DNA from: Membranipora membranacea
Taxonomy: Eukaryota; Bryozoa; Gymnolaemata; Cheilostomatida; Membraniporidae
NCBI GenBank assembly: GCA_914767715.1
Contig: OU612070.1
Coordinates: forward strand, 6,591,501-6,651,500
Length of the DNA stretch: 60,000 nt
Direction of reading: 5' to 3'
Part shown: piece by piece, positions 33,018-46,030 of the stretch
How positions within the stretch are numbered: position 1 is the first letter of the stretch
How the letters are laid out: each line of letters starts with the position of its first letter
Translations under genes and position numbers: made by a program
The notes under the pieces: model-generated
Told to the model about the DNA's origin: nothing
What the model saw: only the letters and a program-made list of their open reading frames with translations
Database searches by the model: none

Positions 33018-36000
33018 GTTATAAAACAGCAGTCTAGCAGTGGCAGGCAGAGCAGGTCAAATGAACTGTCTTTGTCAATCCTCTATGGAGTTATATAGTA
33101 TTACACTTAACAACCCTTTTGTCTGTTTAAACAGTTCCTATGTACTTAGTGTACTATGTACGTAGTTCTCAATAGAGGAATGTGAAGTATACCATATATT
33201 GTATTTGCCCATTAATTGTCACGTTTATTATTCTGCCATCATTCATCAAAATTAACTTTCGCATAGCTTGATGTCCCACTTAATAGCCTAGCTTGTCATA
33301 TATTTCAGCTCAATAGCCAGTCATTGGCCAGAGTATTGAAAAGCAGTCTATTCATAGCCTTGTCCGACACTGAGTCTATTCATCATTGATTAACCAGGGA
33401 TTGACGCAGTACTGCATTTAAGTAATTTATTATAAACAAACTTAAAAAAACAGGTTGAATCATGAACATTTCAAGTCATGTGATAAACTCAAATAATGCA
33501 CACATTAATCTAGCATTATCACCACCTCCTACGACAACAATGCTGTATAAATAGTCGCTTGCACAAAAAAGGCCCTTGTACTGGATAAATTTTACCCGTA
33601 TAGTGAAGTGACCAAAAATATTGTGTAAGGGTGGGGCCACCCGTTTTTTGTAAGGGAGGGACCGTGTCTATTCTGTAGGGATGATTCTGTCTGTGTTCTG
33701 GTAGGAGTAGTAAGGCAACGTAAAGCAAACTGAGAGCATCTTGGCGCCGAATATGGCAGCCACGCCCTTAAGGCACCCTTATTTCTCAGTCTCCGGACAG
33801 AGACAGACTTGGGATTTTATCCAACATAAAGTCCATCAGTGTTCCATTTTTTCACATGTTTAGGTTCTCATTCCAATGCAACACCCATATTATATCCCAA
33901 GGTGTCTCAAAACACATAAATCAGCGTTGGGTGATAGTGGCAGGACACAACAAACATGCGATCCCTATGGCGCCTCACCACACTGACTTGTAAACCTTCC
34001 GCCCTGCAACACTTTTCTGGTATTACAACATTTTGTGTCCGTTGGATTGCTGTACATCATTCTCCACCTCACAGCATTCACCTTTGTTTCAAGTTGTAAT
34101 TCCCATTTAATGTAGAGTTAACTGAAACCGGGTTTTCAAAAAATGAGACAAAACCGTAGGCCATATGATGAGTATGTGTTTCAATTCATGTCATAACAAA
34201 CCAATAGGATAGTCTCTTTTTTTAACTATCCTATGAGTTGCCTGTTCTAAGCCTAGAAATGAATGACTCTCCAACGTTCCAAAAATGGTAACGGAAGAGG
34301 TATTGAATGGTCTCAAATTCATCATTATGAATTTTTTTGGCATGGTTTATTGTTACAAGCTTTCAATTGAAACTGAAATTAATGAACCTGCTCAAGTGAA
34401 AAGATTAGTGGCGCTGTTGAGCTCATTGCAACCTAATTGCCTACTGCACACTGTACCATGTACACTATATATCACATAGGGACTTGTTCTATTGCAAACT
34501 GTATTCAAGGATGAAAGTAGCGTATAGAATGAAGATCCAGCAACTGCCTCATATCACAGGCTGAGTTCAGGCCAAGTCAGGGGGAAGATTTTGGTGTAAC
34601 ACAAAAACTTACTAAGCAAGGTTATCTACCCCTGAAATTGATAATGAAGTCGTGTTGCATGAAAATTTTTTCTAAGTCAGGGATGCTATAGGCGTCTACA
34701 AGTTGTCCCACCCAATGATACTACTCTCATTCAGCTAAAGGTCATCAATGTTTTCCAGCTGCCTGCAAGTTTATTCGTAGGATAACTGGATGATCAAGTA
34801 CACCAAGTCTACCCTCTTATGTCTCAAACTTCCTTGTTGAAGCTTACATGCCCCCTCTCCCTCCCCAATTCAATTGTCTACGAGTGATTTACCGTCTTCC
34901 AAACCTGTCAGAATATATTTCAAAGAGTAAAGAGATTCTTTGCGTTTTCACATTCCCTAAAAACCAGAATGGCTGGAAGGTATACCATGGAGGTAAGTCC
35001 TGTTATGAAAATCCTTGGACGATGTATTTCAGAAAGAGTTCTAATTGTTGCAATGGTACTGTAGATTTAGAGATGTTATCATGACGAGCAATTTGGAGAA
35101 ACAGTACTATAATTGTGATAAATCATTTTACTTCAGGCAGAGAAATCTATTTCATGTTTCTATTTTCACGTTTCCTCAATACTATTTTGGGCCACTAAGA
35201 CCGTTTCTTCAGACTCGCACACAATGGCCAGTTCAAAAAATTGAAATAACAAAATTTGTACTTCAATAGAACAATTATGAGCTGGGCTCTTCTTAAGACT
35301 CCGCCATAGTAGTCACATACAATGTTGAGATACAACTTACAACCCCACACTATTCAATGAGCAAATAACAGTAACAGTACACATTGCATAATTTGCTCAA
35401 TTATCTTAAGCTATCAATTTTAATCATGCTTATTCCTGGTATGCTGACTTTGCAGGTCCTTGTAATTATAATCCCATCTTTGACACTTGCGTAATAGAAC
35501 TGTGAAAGCATAACTCCAAGTTAGACCCATATTTCAAAACTACACACATGCGACTAAGTTTTCGATGTGAGTTGCTACACTAGCAGTATTCAGTGACCAG
35601 CACCTTTCATAGTCAAAGACAGATTTAGGGTAAATATAATATATGCATAAGTGTCTTAGTAAGTGATTTTAAGCGGGGATGGTATTTGACGCAATGGTAA
35701 TGATTTCGAGAAGCATTTAGGGAATGCCTTTCAATGTCGTATTTTCGGTGGTGACCAAAAAGAATGAATCGAAAAGAGAAGACAATTTTTAACTTCTGCA
35801 ACAATGGTGATGAATTATGTTTGGAATGTCATTGCTCAGGGTAGTTTCATTGTTATTCAACCTCAGAAAAAATAGTTTCTTGTATTCTGTAGACCTCATT
35901 AGTTCAGGGTCAAGATCAATGACACTTGAGGATTGCTACACTTGCAGATTGCTACAGTAACATTAATTTCAAAAATTGGTGAGTCAAACAATTTTCATTT

Positions 36001-36405
36001 TAAGTTGATAATTGATTCAGGTAGGTTTCAAAGTCTTGCCGCCTGAGTTGAAGTATGTTCTTATGAACTGCCATCTCTATCACTAATGTTTCAAGAGTCA
36101 CAGGTAGAGTGTGTCAAGCAAGGTTCTGACCATCCAACACCAACACCGCGATCCCCTCCAATTCCACCATCATCTCAGCGAACAGGAATGACATTAAATG
36201 AATAATATTTGGGTAAAAATCTTTGCAGGTTTTCTGACAGGACAAGGGATACATTTTAAAAATAGTACATGAATAATACCTCTAAGTTGATCTCCATTTG
36301 TGCTGCTGAAAATATCATGATGTTGTTTTATGACATGGTATCTCACAGAAAGATTGATGAGACGTAAGTCAACTCAATCAATTTGTACAGTTCAATCGTC
36401 TTAAG
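33018..36405. other. Upstream of the esterase gene, intergenic
   Basis: AT-rich sequence between the esterase start and lectin copy A. Short frames (for example 34848-35084) lack splice signals or recognisable motifs. The esterase promoter is expected just above 33017, but no clear TATA box was identified. Confidence 0.45.
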
Positions 36406-39124
36406 TCATGGCTGTTTCTCACAGACATACTCGTTCACAGAGGAGCATTCTTTGTCATCGAGTCCAAATGAGTAGTCAGCTTTTGATTTAACTCTATAAA
36501 GCTGCGTACAGTCACCGTTTCCGCTTGGTTCATACGGTGCCCAGCCATTATCGATCACCTTTCCAGTACTCCACTGCCATACTCCCATCTTATTCTTCCT
36601 TCCATCAGTCCAAACATCATCTCCATCACCATTCCACCCTGACACAGGAGAAGGTAACATCACATTGGTATTCATCAAAGTTAACTTATCAAATAATTAA
36701 ATCAAGTTTTCCGTGTTTTCGATGGAAATGGTTGAAGATTAAGTTTAGACTACAATTACGAACCTACGGGATATTTTTAAATGGGTTTTTTTGCTTTCAT
36801 TTCAATACGATTTACCTAGTAATTATGATTGATTTTGAAAAATAGGGAAAAACAAACTTCAAACTTGAAATATATAAAAGCTTATCAATTTCCCAAAAAA
36901 AAAAGCTGCTGAGATCACTTCTGGTCAGGAGGCAGCTCCGATAGGGGGTGCCGTGTGACTGTAGAATCAATCCACCACTCTCCCTCAGACGGGCGCAAAA
37001 TCATAATTTATGCAGGGACCATTGTTTGAAAGTGTGCATGATGCGTTCTTAATAATTCCTGATCTCAACATCCAAAAAGTACAATGGTATTTTTAGATTT
37101 CTTTTAACGTAACATTATGAAATTTCATTAATCTAAGGTATTTTAATATTGATCGCTGGAAACAGCTGAGTGCAGCTGAGTTTGATTCGGGGTCAGCAAT
37201 GGGAACCAGATTTATATTCCAGCCTATAGTATACTGTCAATTGGAAAATAGGAGATTTTATGACAATTCATTTTGCTGTTCTATGTTAGGCCCTCTTCTT
37301 TTTGATTGCAGGAACATTGCTAGCAAAGTAGGGATGCAGACCTGGTTTTAATCTGATATGGGAAAAGTTTCATATGTTGACTTTGTCCATTATAGAATAA
37401 GGCTCATATTGATCTGTCTGTGGCTTATATCCATGGGTCTTGCACGTGATCAAAACTGCAAAAAGCATTCTATTGGGGGATAATTCAATTATTTACCGTT
37501 CTCGTGGTTTTGGATGTGAACAATTGCGTGATTACAAGTTTCTGATTTAAGTGTATGAGTCTAGTCTAAAAATTATGTTATGTTTGATTTTTTCATCAAA
37601 AGTCAGTAGCGGTCCAATGGGTAAGGTTGAGGCGCAGGCAGTCATTTTTTGCTGGCATACCATTCATCTTAGCAATGGTCCTTGCGGAACTAAAAATACG
37701 GGAGGTCCACTGTGTCTTTGCACACCAGTTGACTTACAGTAGAATGATCCCTCTCTCTCTCTTTGATATAAAAAGAAGCCGGATTTCCGACTGATAACGG
37801 TAAAGGGCGCAGCCTTGAGTACTATGTGTCCTAGCACCTGCACTATATATTGGGTTTATACTCTCCGTATTTAAGTCTTAGAATTAGACTTACCTGTTTG
37901 ATTATTTAAAACGAGACTCCGGAATGCATCTCTGGATTCTTGATTATTCCACAAAGCTAACGAGTAACCTTGGCTCTCACAGCTACTTCGGGCTGATTCG
38001 CTGTTGACAGAAGTGAGGAAAAGCTTCATACAAGTATTTCTTCCAAAGTTATAGTACCAGTCATCATCAGCATCACAATCAGGTATGGAGGCATCACCTT
38101 GAAGGCAAGTAAGTACAAACTAGTCAGGCATAGTAATGCACAAGAAGATAAGATAAGATTTATTTTAACACCCTCTACAGAAGAATTTCGAGAAATCGTT
38201 GAAACGGAATAGTTTGTAGAAAAAAATGCTCTAGGTGACTAACGACTAATTACTTACTGAGTTTAAACTCCAATAATTAAGGTCAAGTCACAGAAAAGTG
38301 TTACAAAGGAGATATCATTTTCGTAAATTTGCTAAAAATCCTGATGCAGTTGTACACCATTCTCAAAGCTGTAACAACTATATTTGACACGGGCAAAATG
38401 AGCAAATTTAAAAAAGTTTCGGATGGGTTAATAAAATTCGGCAAATATCTCAGCCAGTCACGTGTATTTTTCCCTAGGACTTCACAGAAACACACCCACG
38501 TATTACTTCAACATCTCAAATAAATTACATAAGAAATTGGAAGAATCTGATTTGTTCATTGTCAGTACAACTCACCTGAGATGAAAACTGATTCTCCTGG
38601 GATACAATGTGTACTGTCTATCACAGCATCTGTGACTTTGGATCCAAGGCGACACATCCTGCTGCCAGGATGGAAACCAAACGCTACACATGAGCTTTTC
38701 TGACTACATCTCAGGGCACATTTAAGTAGGGAGATAATATGAATTGTCTCAATAACACCCTCTTGCCGCATACAGTATTTCGATAACACGTAGTCTGAGT
38801 TTTCTACGCTGGTCATCATCTGATTGGCCAACTGAGGAGAGGAAAGGAATCAGTGTCAGACTGGGGGCATATACGCAAAGAAAGTTAAATTAAAACAGTA
38901 ACTGGCTTGATTTTAGTTAGTGACTAGCTTTTTGTTAAGAAGTCAATCCCATGGTGCAGTCATCAGGGCTTTGCCGTTATCTAGTGCCAGTACCCCTCAA
39001 CATTTCAGCTGGGTTGTGTCATACTAGCGAGCTATCACTTGCTACTATGTATACTTTCATTTATTTGTTACTTACCGTCAATGTTGCATGTAGTAGGGTT
39101 ACAGAGATAAGGCTCATCATCATG
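36406..39124 (-). CDS. PAN/apple + C-type lectin-like secreted protein, copy A
   Basis: Four minus-strand exons: 39124-39077 (signal peptide, MMMSLISVTLLHATLT), 38831-38576 (PAN/apple-like), 38097-37894 (first half of a C-type lectin domain) and 36638-36406 (second half, TGA at 36406). Phases 0, 1, 1 agree throughout. The PAN part has the Cys pattern CMRQEG, CALRCSQKSSCVAFGF, CRLG. The lectin part has DDWYYNFGRNTCMKLF, SLALWNN, VWTDG, WQW, a PYEPSGNGDC segment and a final YVCEKQP. The EPS in place of the EPN sugar/calcium motif, and the lack of a WND motif, make calcium-dependent mannose binding uncertain. Likely a secreted recognition or adhesion protein. Copies B and C nearby share the exon plan, including a 204-nt third exon in C. 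Confidence 0.8.
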
Positions 39125-39765
39125 ACAATACTACTATAACAAATGCACAGTTTTGCAGTCACAAGAATACAATACAAATGCCTAACAAGCTGTTTTAGAT
39201 GACCTGATTTTCATGTTTAAATCCAATATCCTGGATTTGTGAGTATTATTTCAGTAATTGATAGTTTGAAGGCCATCGTGCTCATTTTAACTCATTAATA
39301 AACTAATTTATTGTTTCCTGTATTATCCTGTAGTATGCTGTACAAGTATCATGTTCTAAGCCTGCGGGTCAGATTATGTGGCATTTAAAACAACCCGACA
39401 AAGTCAAGTCAAAGTCACAATTTTCAGGTCAAACGAATGCTCAAATCATGTTATACACCTCGGCCAACAACCATTAAACCAATATTAGGCACTGACTATT
39501 TATTGGCTAATGAAGGCCATCTATTACCATTTAATTGATGATTCTTGCTTAAACATTAAATATATCCCCATGGCATTGATGGAGACTGTTAAAATAAAGA
39601 AAATAAACTTGCTCACATTTAGGAGTTGCTTCTCATTGCAATGGCACTATCACTATGTTTTAACCCCGATCGATACATGGGATTAGCATTTAAGTCAATT
39701 TACGCCTGTACCGATAGAAATATCTTGATGCGAAAATATATACTGTTTTGTTTTGCATTTATCCT

Positions 39766-39930
39766 ATAAGGCGTGGCTGAATGAAGGACATTGACGCGGT
39801 AGACCCGGGTTCAAGTCCAGTCAGATATTTTTTATGTTTTTTTCATCATGGAAATCGTTAGCATTCATCATTCGAAATGTGAGTGGACCACTCATTCGAG
39901 GCATGAAACCATAGTGAATGTCAAAACACT
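39766..39930 (+). mobile_element. tRNA-derived SINE, copy 1
   Basis: GGCGTGGCTGAATGAAGG carries a box A-like start, and about 30 bp on is CCGGGTTCAAGTCC, a near-ideal box B of RNA polymerase III promoters. A 100-bp body with TTTTTTCATCATGGAAATCG follows, shared with the copy at 54.7 kb. No full tRNA cloverleaf is formed. Confidence 0.65.
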
Positions 39931-40420
39931 TGAGATGAGATAGCAGGGGGATTAGACATCAACACCAGCTAGGACCACTTACCTATCTTACAGAGGAAAC
40001 CTGAGGAATTGAGGGTAACCAAGATAAAGGGGTATTATTTTAATACCTAAGGGGCAGGCATTGAGATGAGAAATTAAAACAAACTCTATGCAGACTTGGA
40101 AAGTGATCCAAAGTTTCTGTAGATGAAGACATGGATAATCGAGTATATCTATATATAGTCACAAGCTTTTATTCAAAAGTCCATAAAAAGGTTTAATTTA
40201 AAGTGCAACCAAGGTTTCAAACAACTTCTCATTGATGGCCATTGATTAATAGCAGATTGCACCTTTTGCATGGGGAAAAAGACAAAATATAATTCGGATG
40301 ATTATTCAGCCAGAATTCTTGTGAAACATTTCTTCCATCAGGCACTCAAACTCAGCTAAAAGAGAATACCACATAGCAGTTTCCTGTTCCTGTTATTATT
40401 TAGCCTGTGCTCTATAATTA

Positions 40421-40739
40421 TTATAGCAAAGTCTTGGAACCTCCCCTAAACTGAAGTGTTACCCAGCTTAGAGTCAGCAACTACTTTGAGTTTTGCATCG
40501 CGTAATGCACAAAGCTGATGCTGCCCAGTACATTATTTGCTACCCATTAATGCATTGTTGCGAAACCTTGGTTGCCCTTTAAAGGGCAATTAGGGTTTCA
40601 GAGCAATGCATAAATGGGTAGCAAATAACGTGCTGGGCAGCATCAGCTTTGTGCATCACGCGATGCAAAACTCAAAGTAGTTGCTGACTCTAAGCTGGGT
40701 AACACTTCAGTTTAGGGGAGGTTCTAAGACTTTGCTGTA
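40421..40739. repeat. Near-perfect 319-bp palindrome (foldback element)
   Basis: The arms pair from the ends (AGCAAAGTCTTGGAACCTCC with GGAGGTTCTAAGACTTTGCT) to a centre GCCCTTTAAAGGGC with few mismatches. There is essentially no loop. It looks like a foldback MITE; the flanking duplication is unclear (possibly TTA). If transcribed it would form a long double-stranded RNA. Confidence 0.8.
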
Positions 40740-42602
40740 TTACAATAATACAATAAAATCATATATATTATGTAAGACATGATTAAGGGACAGCTGCAAA
40801 TTTCCGCCCGCAATTTAAAACGCTGACTCAGAACATGAACCATTAACAGTCCCACATAGACAAAACTTGTCAACAATGAATCTAAAGCAGCCCCCAGTAG
40901 AGAGTTCTGCCACAGCATGGAAAAACATTCATGGTGCATATGGGGTAGCTAACCTCTCAACTGTTTAAAGGTTAGCTGACAATTAAAGGCCTTCACCCAA
41001 TTGACAGGTAGTTGACCTTTCAACCGTTTGATGGTTGTTATGGAAATTCAGGATATTGTAGGACACTTGTGGCAAAAGTCTGCTGGTTGATTGAAGATAC
41101 TTTACAAATAGGTTGAGAGAGGTTGAGAGATGCAGGGTTTCTTGTTTATAATTTTCTGTGAATAAAAACAATGAAATGGCTTAATGTCACAAAATTATTA
41201 AACATTCAACGCAACTGTTGTCGAGTAATCACAAAAACAAATTGAGAGATTAAACAATTGGTTGTAGTAGGTTTGTTACTTTCTAGAGATTATTGCCCTA
41301 AAAACATCAGGACCATGGGTTGGATTTCAATTTACACCCTCTGGGCCTAATGAGGTGTTTCGTTGTGGCATTCAACAGTTATGTTACTTGCCGTCATTAA
41401 AATTCAGCATAAGTTCTTATTTTTTACCTTGGTAAGTTGACAACATGATATACCTTCTTTAAATAGTGTGTTCTATCGTCCGATATTTGTAATATCTACA
41501 GCGTGATTTGAGCATAGGGAAACTCCCTAATATGCTTGAATCGAAACAATCTATATGGGGTGATTTGAGCATAGTGAAAGCCATCATTCGCAAGAAATCT
41601 ATTATGGATGTGTTTTTCAAGGTAGTGTCCAAGATTCAACACTCTCAAATATAAGACTGAGTGAAATTACCTTCATATTTCATGGATCCCTCAAATCGCA
41701 GTTTTCAAGTGAAAAATATGACTAGTTATTGCATGGGCTCAGGCAGTTCCTATATTTATAACAAATGACACAATTTAGGTATTCAATCAATATGTAAATT
41801 TGTTTACAGCTAAAAATTCATGAATTTTTTTATGATCAATATTAGCACCTTTAACATGTCATAAATATGTCATAATAGTAAAAGTATATTCAAAAAGCAA
41901 ACAATAATTAGCAGACAAAATTCGTTTCATTGCCCTCTCAATACTGGCAATATGTTAAGCAATAAATTGATTACATGAATTCTTGATGAGATAATTTGGG
42001 TTTGAAATATTGTTTTTTACTGACTACAAACAGCCTGGAGATCTTATCTACCTAAGTAGATAACTGTATATGACTGGATCACAGACAGTCTTCTGAACTT
42101 GAAGGATTCTTAGATGTTTGTGTTTTTTTTCTAGGTGTTTGTAAATTCCTCTAAAACTGACGAATCGACAAGCACAAGGATAATTGATATATATTGCCAT
42201 CAAAACATTCAAATACCTTACAGCATAGAGCTTACAGATGTCTTGATCTCAGACACCCCTGTTTATTAAAACAGGTTTACAAATCAGCTACGATAAAAAT
42301 TCATTTTTCTGTTGAAAAACATCACCAGACCTGTCCATGAAATCTTCATTTTGCATGATCAATTTGTGTCAATTTACTGAAATGCAGATGTGATTGCCTC
42401 CCTTTGACCATTCATTTCCTGTTAAGTGGATGTGGAATGGTATTATGATAATCAAAATGTGATCAACTTGCAAATTGACATCTTGCTCAATTTCATATGT
42501 TTAAAGAAATATGACATTTTTACACACAACACAAAACATTGGACCTTTTTAATCCTGCATTCAAACCTCCAGCACAATCAACTCATTGGAAGTGTGGGGC
42601 AT

Positions 42603-43318
42603 TTAATGACCTAACCGCTCACAGACATATTCGAGTTCAAAATCGCTGCATTCCACTTCATCCATTTTGAATGTTAATTCCGGTGCTGGCATGCCTCTAT
42701 ATAGCACTAGACAAGCCCCGTTTCCACTGGGCTCATCCGGCGCACCGACATCACCTGATATTTCATCACCATTGTTCCACTGCCAAGATCCACTGACATT
42801 CATTTCATCTGTCCAGATTCCAACTCCATTGTCATTCCAGTCTGTCAACAGAAGTGGAAGAATGTTCAATAATAGCACAATGACCTTATAAAATTTCCAA
42901 ATGCTCCCTGGGCTTCTTATGCAATATGGAAATGCATCAGAAATGGTCCATGTGATTGCTTTCTTATTGGTGGATGCGATTGTCAGGAAATGTTTGAAAT
43001 ATTTTGGTTGACATGGAACAGATGTGTTTGTATATCATAGCATTGTATCATGGGACATAACTTATTTTAATGCTTTGAATAGGCCCAGGATGATGTCAAT
43101 AACAGAATCTGTAACATTCATTCCAAGGCGACACAATCACTGTCTCTCTGGAACCCAAAGGCTACACAAGAGGTGCTCATACTACATATCAGTGCACATT
43201 GTATCAGTGTCACATTCTGTGTCGTCTCAGTAATACATTCTTGTCTCATGCAGAGCTGTGACGACAGATATGACGATTCTGTCACAGTGGATACCATCTG
43301 ACAGGACACATAAATAAA
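42603..43318 (-). pseudogene. PAN + C-type lectin copy B, broken
   Basis: Two exon relics on the minus strand match copy C closely. The PAN exon (from 43318 after acceptor TTTTCTCTACAG down to about 43093) keeps LCMRQECITETTQNVTLIQC but has lost one nucleotide near 43135 relative to copy C, so the frame ends at RDSDCVALE and a stop. The second-half lectin exon (42841-42603, acceptor CTGTTGACAG) is open and ends YVCERLGH, but the conserved Trp before AP.EP has become Gly (GDVGAPDEPSG). I see no counterpart of the 204-nt first-half lectin exon in the short gap between them. Frameshift plus exon loss indicate a pseudogene, unless an assembly error is involved. Confidence 0.7.
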
Positions 43319-43929
43319 CTGTAGAGAAAAATAGCAAAAAACTTGTAATTTTTCTCTGGATGCCATGAAATTGAAAGCAGTAGCAGTGTTTCACTCACAT
43401 CATTATGTTATTTTTCCCCTTGCATTCATTCCTTTCGCTAGTTTGACATATATTTTTCTATAATCATGCTTGCTATTTACAGTGACATTAATGATTTGCG
43501 CTTTCTTCAGACAGCTTACCCCTAGAGATGTGCACACTGCTATTAAACTATCCCACAGCATTTTTGTTGTCCTTTAGAAAGAGAACTAAACTTTTATGGT
43601 TACTTTAAAATATATCTGACTGCCATTAGCACTGCTAAACGTCCTATAAGGCAAAAAACAAATTGATTTTTACTTTATTTATTCAAAAAATTTTGTTATT
43701 TATAAATTGCTGTTATTTATTAAAAAATAAGTGTGAAATTTTATGTTCACAGTAGATTATTGATTTGACGAAAGCAAACAAATAGTTTCTGCAACGTAAC
43801 CTTAGATAACCCAACCGCAGTCCGCAACCTTTCAACAATCTATATCTTATATATCTAATTTCAGAGGTAAAAAGCTCGTAAGCTCCTAAGCCTCTCCCTC
43901 AAACTTGAGGTGAATAACGTTAGTCAAGA

Positions 43930-44640
43930 CAATCAATATGGTTTTCGGAGAGGCAAGCCAACCACAGAGCCACGCATGCTACAGGAAAAGTATACGGAAT
44001 TCAACAATGAGCTTCATATGGCTTTCGCTGACCTGGAAAAGGCAAATGATACCATCCCAAATGAGCTGATATGACGTTGTCTAACCAGGCGCCATGTGCA
44101 GCAAATGCTGGGAGACAGAAAAAATGAGAGAGAAAGCTGCACGTTATACCAAGGCTCAGCCCTGACCCCACTATTCTTGTAATTTTAATTATAATGGATG
44201 TTATCTCGGATGACAATGGTGAAGACACACTGTGGAGTGTGCTGTTTGCAGATGATCTGGTTGCATATGATTTGTTGATATGGAAGAAAGATTATAGGAC
44301 TGGAAAAGAAAATAAGAGAACGTGGGCCTAAGAGTCAGCAGGTCTAAAACTGAGTACCTACCCCCAAAAAAAAGCAGGCACAACATCAGATTACAGGAGT
44401 ATGATGGCTCTGCACATGCCATTTTGACTCAAAAAAACACATTCAAATACCTGAGAGTTACAATTCACCTGGAAGGAGGATGAATGGCAGATGTACAAGT
44501 GCACATTGGCAGAACTTTGGATAAGGGCAGAGAGACTCTTGACAAGAGTATTGTGCAACAAGAAAGTCCCAAAAAATCTGAAGGCGCTCATCTACATGCA
44601 TAGACTTAATAAACTCCCTAGACAGGCTAATAAAGCATTC
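43930..44640 (+). pseudogene. Decayed non-LTR retrotransposon reverse transcriptase fragment
   Basis: On the plus strand, in pieces across frames, one reads conserved reverse-transcriptase blocks. They are YGFRRGKPTTEP followed by LHMAFADLEKANDTIP (LINE RT blocks), then YQGSALTP, then VLFADDLVAYDL (the FADD form of the catalytic YxDD box), and later LTRVLCNKKVPKNLKALIY. Stops and frameshifts separate them, including TGA where the element usually has Trp after NELI. The order and spacing match RTE/Jockey-like LINEs, whose ORF2 also carries an endonuclease; none is seen here. It is a dead 5'-truncated and mutated copy. Confidence 0.75.
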
Positions 44641-44737
44641 CATGTTCTTAGTCCTGTAGAAGTTGAGTTTTTACCAACACATATTGATTTGTCTTGACAA
44701 GTATTTAGCCTGAGGAATGTAATGTTATCCAGTTTTC

Positions 44738-44850
44738 ATAACTGCAGTCATATTTATCCTTATAACCCATGATTATATTATATTATATCAAATTTTAGAC
44801 TGTTGTTTTACTTTCAGCGTACCGGCAACCATTTGTTTGCGACTATCTTG
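44738..44850 (+). repeat. Dispersed repeat family 2, copy 1
   Basis: It contains ACTGCAGTCATATTTATCCT and TTTTACTTTCAGCGTACCGG, both shared with 59286-59390. AAAATGGTGGAAGAGAG follows about 25 bp later, reminiscent of the region after an LTR; that reading is speculative. Confidence 0.55.
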
Positions 44851-45340
44851 TTGGGTAAGCTTGTAACTGAAACAAAATGGTGGAAGAGAGTTTACAATTA
44901 AAATAATTCAAACTTAATAATTTAGTATTCGTTTATAACATGAAAATTTTGAAAGGGTACATCAACATAACACATAAAATATCAAAATGTAACTATTGTG
45001 GTTGTCTGCTAATTTGATAATTTTGTTTATCCTAAAGAAAATCAGTCCTGTTTTTTAATATGCTAGAATATCTTGTTGATCTCAAATTTTCTCCACAGTA
45101 TTAATTTCTTTCTTTTTCTTTTCTTGTGGGTCTGACCCATCAATCATAATGTGGGTAGCAGAAGCAGATAATACATAAAACCTTATCAAAATGTGAGCAA
45201 ATGTCTAGCCCTCACAAAGATTTTTTTCAATAACTAATCAAATAAGGGGTTGTGGGTCAAGGTCTATCTATATATGTATAAGATATCCATCTAATATAGA
45301 GTCATTACCAACACCATGTATGATAGATTTCCTGTACATA

Positions 45341-45515
45341 GTGACATCATAATGAAGGGAATAAGAGTTACCTCCCTTTATGGTAGGCTCTCTTTCCACT
45401 CTCAATGATTCATGCTAAGAAGCATTCAAAATTTCTTACCAAGAATCGGATATAATTTTATCATTAGTAACTGCCTGACTATAACATGCATTGATCGTTG
45501 GGTAATCTTTAATGT
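45341..45515 (+). repeat. Dispersed repeat family 1, second copy
   Basis: It matches 28916-29095 with scattered substitutions (GTGACATCATAATGAAGGGA ... GCCTGACTATAACATGCATT). Probably a relic of a non-autonomous element. Confidence 0.6.
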
Positions 45516-45940
45516 GTAAAACTATGTGTGGCTGGGTCCGTGGTAGTTCTCCCAAAGGCTCTTGAGAAACTCTCTGTAGAATCTCTAGGTGAACTCCAGC
45601 TTGCAATAACTGCCATTTGCTGGATGTGCGGCAGTGTTGGCTTCTCATCATCTTTCTCGCCTCGTCGATAAATCAGGCCTTTTTCCTCTTTTTCAGTATC
45701 CACAAATTTATTCTCTGGCACTCCTCATTACAATCTTTACTGCGTCCTTTGCTGCTGATACCTCGTTCGGATGAGAGAAAATTGAATTGACTGCAGAGTC
45801 AGTGAACATGATCAAACATTTCCACTGGTTACTTTTCTATAAGAAACTAAATACCACATATCTGGGCATGAAAAGTTTCATGCAGGGAATTATTGATCCA
45901 AGTCAGTCAAATTTTTGCAGTAAATCATCTTCACTTTTAT

Positions 45941-46030
45941 CTAGTGGTAAATAATATTTTGTTCATTTGGTGCAGGCTCCTCTTCTGTGTCCGGTACCCT
46001 GGTCCATTCCTTGCCTCTCTTAGGGTCATT
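45941..46030 (-). CDS. Candidate terminal coding exon, unknown protein
   Basis: Thirty codons on the minus strand between acceptor GACAAACATTTCAG and TAG at 45941-45943. It reads NDPKRGKEWTRVPDTEEEPA and a few more residues, acidic at the end. No partner exon was confirmed to its right. It could be the last exon of an unrecognised gene or an isolated relic. Confidence 0.25.
   Translation of the reverse strand, partial: NDPKRGKEWTRVPDTEEEPAPNEQNIIYH

Larger units (their letters stand above)
39125..42602. other. Intergenic between lectin copies A and B
   Basis: It holds the SINE at 39766 and the palindrome at 40421. A near-repeat GTGATTTGAGCATAG occurs twice near 41500-41575. No gene supported. 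Confidence 0.5.

Noticed and set aside
45436-45780. Minus-strand charged frames next to dispersed repeat 1
   Set aside because: Part overlaps the repeat, frames change without splice signals, and no family is recognisable.
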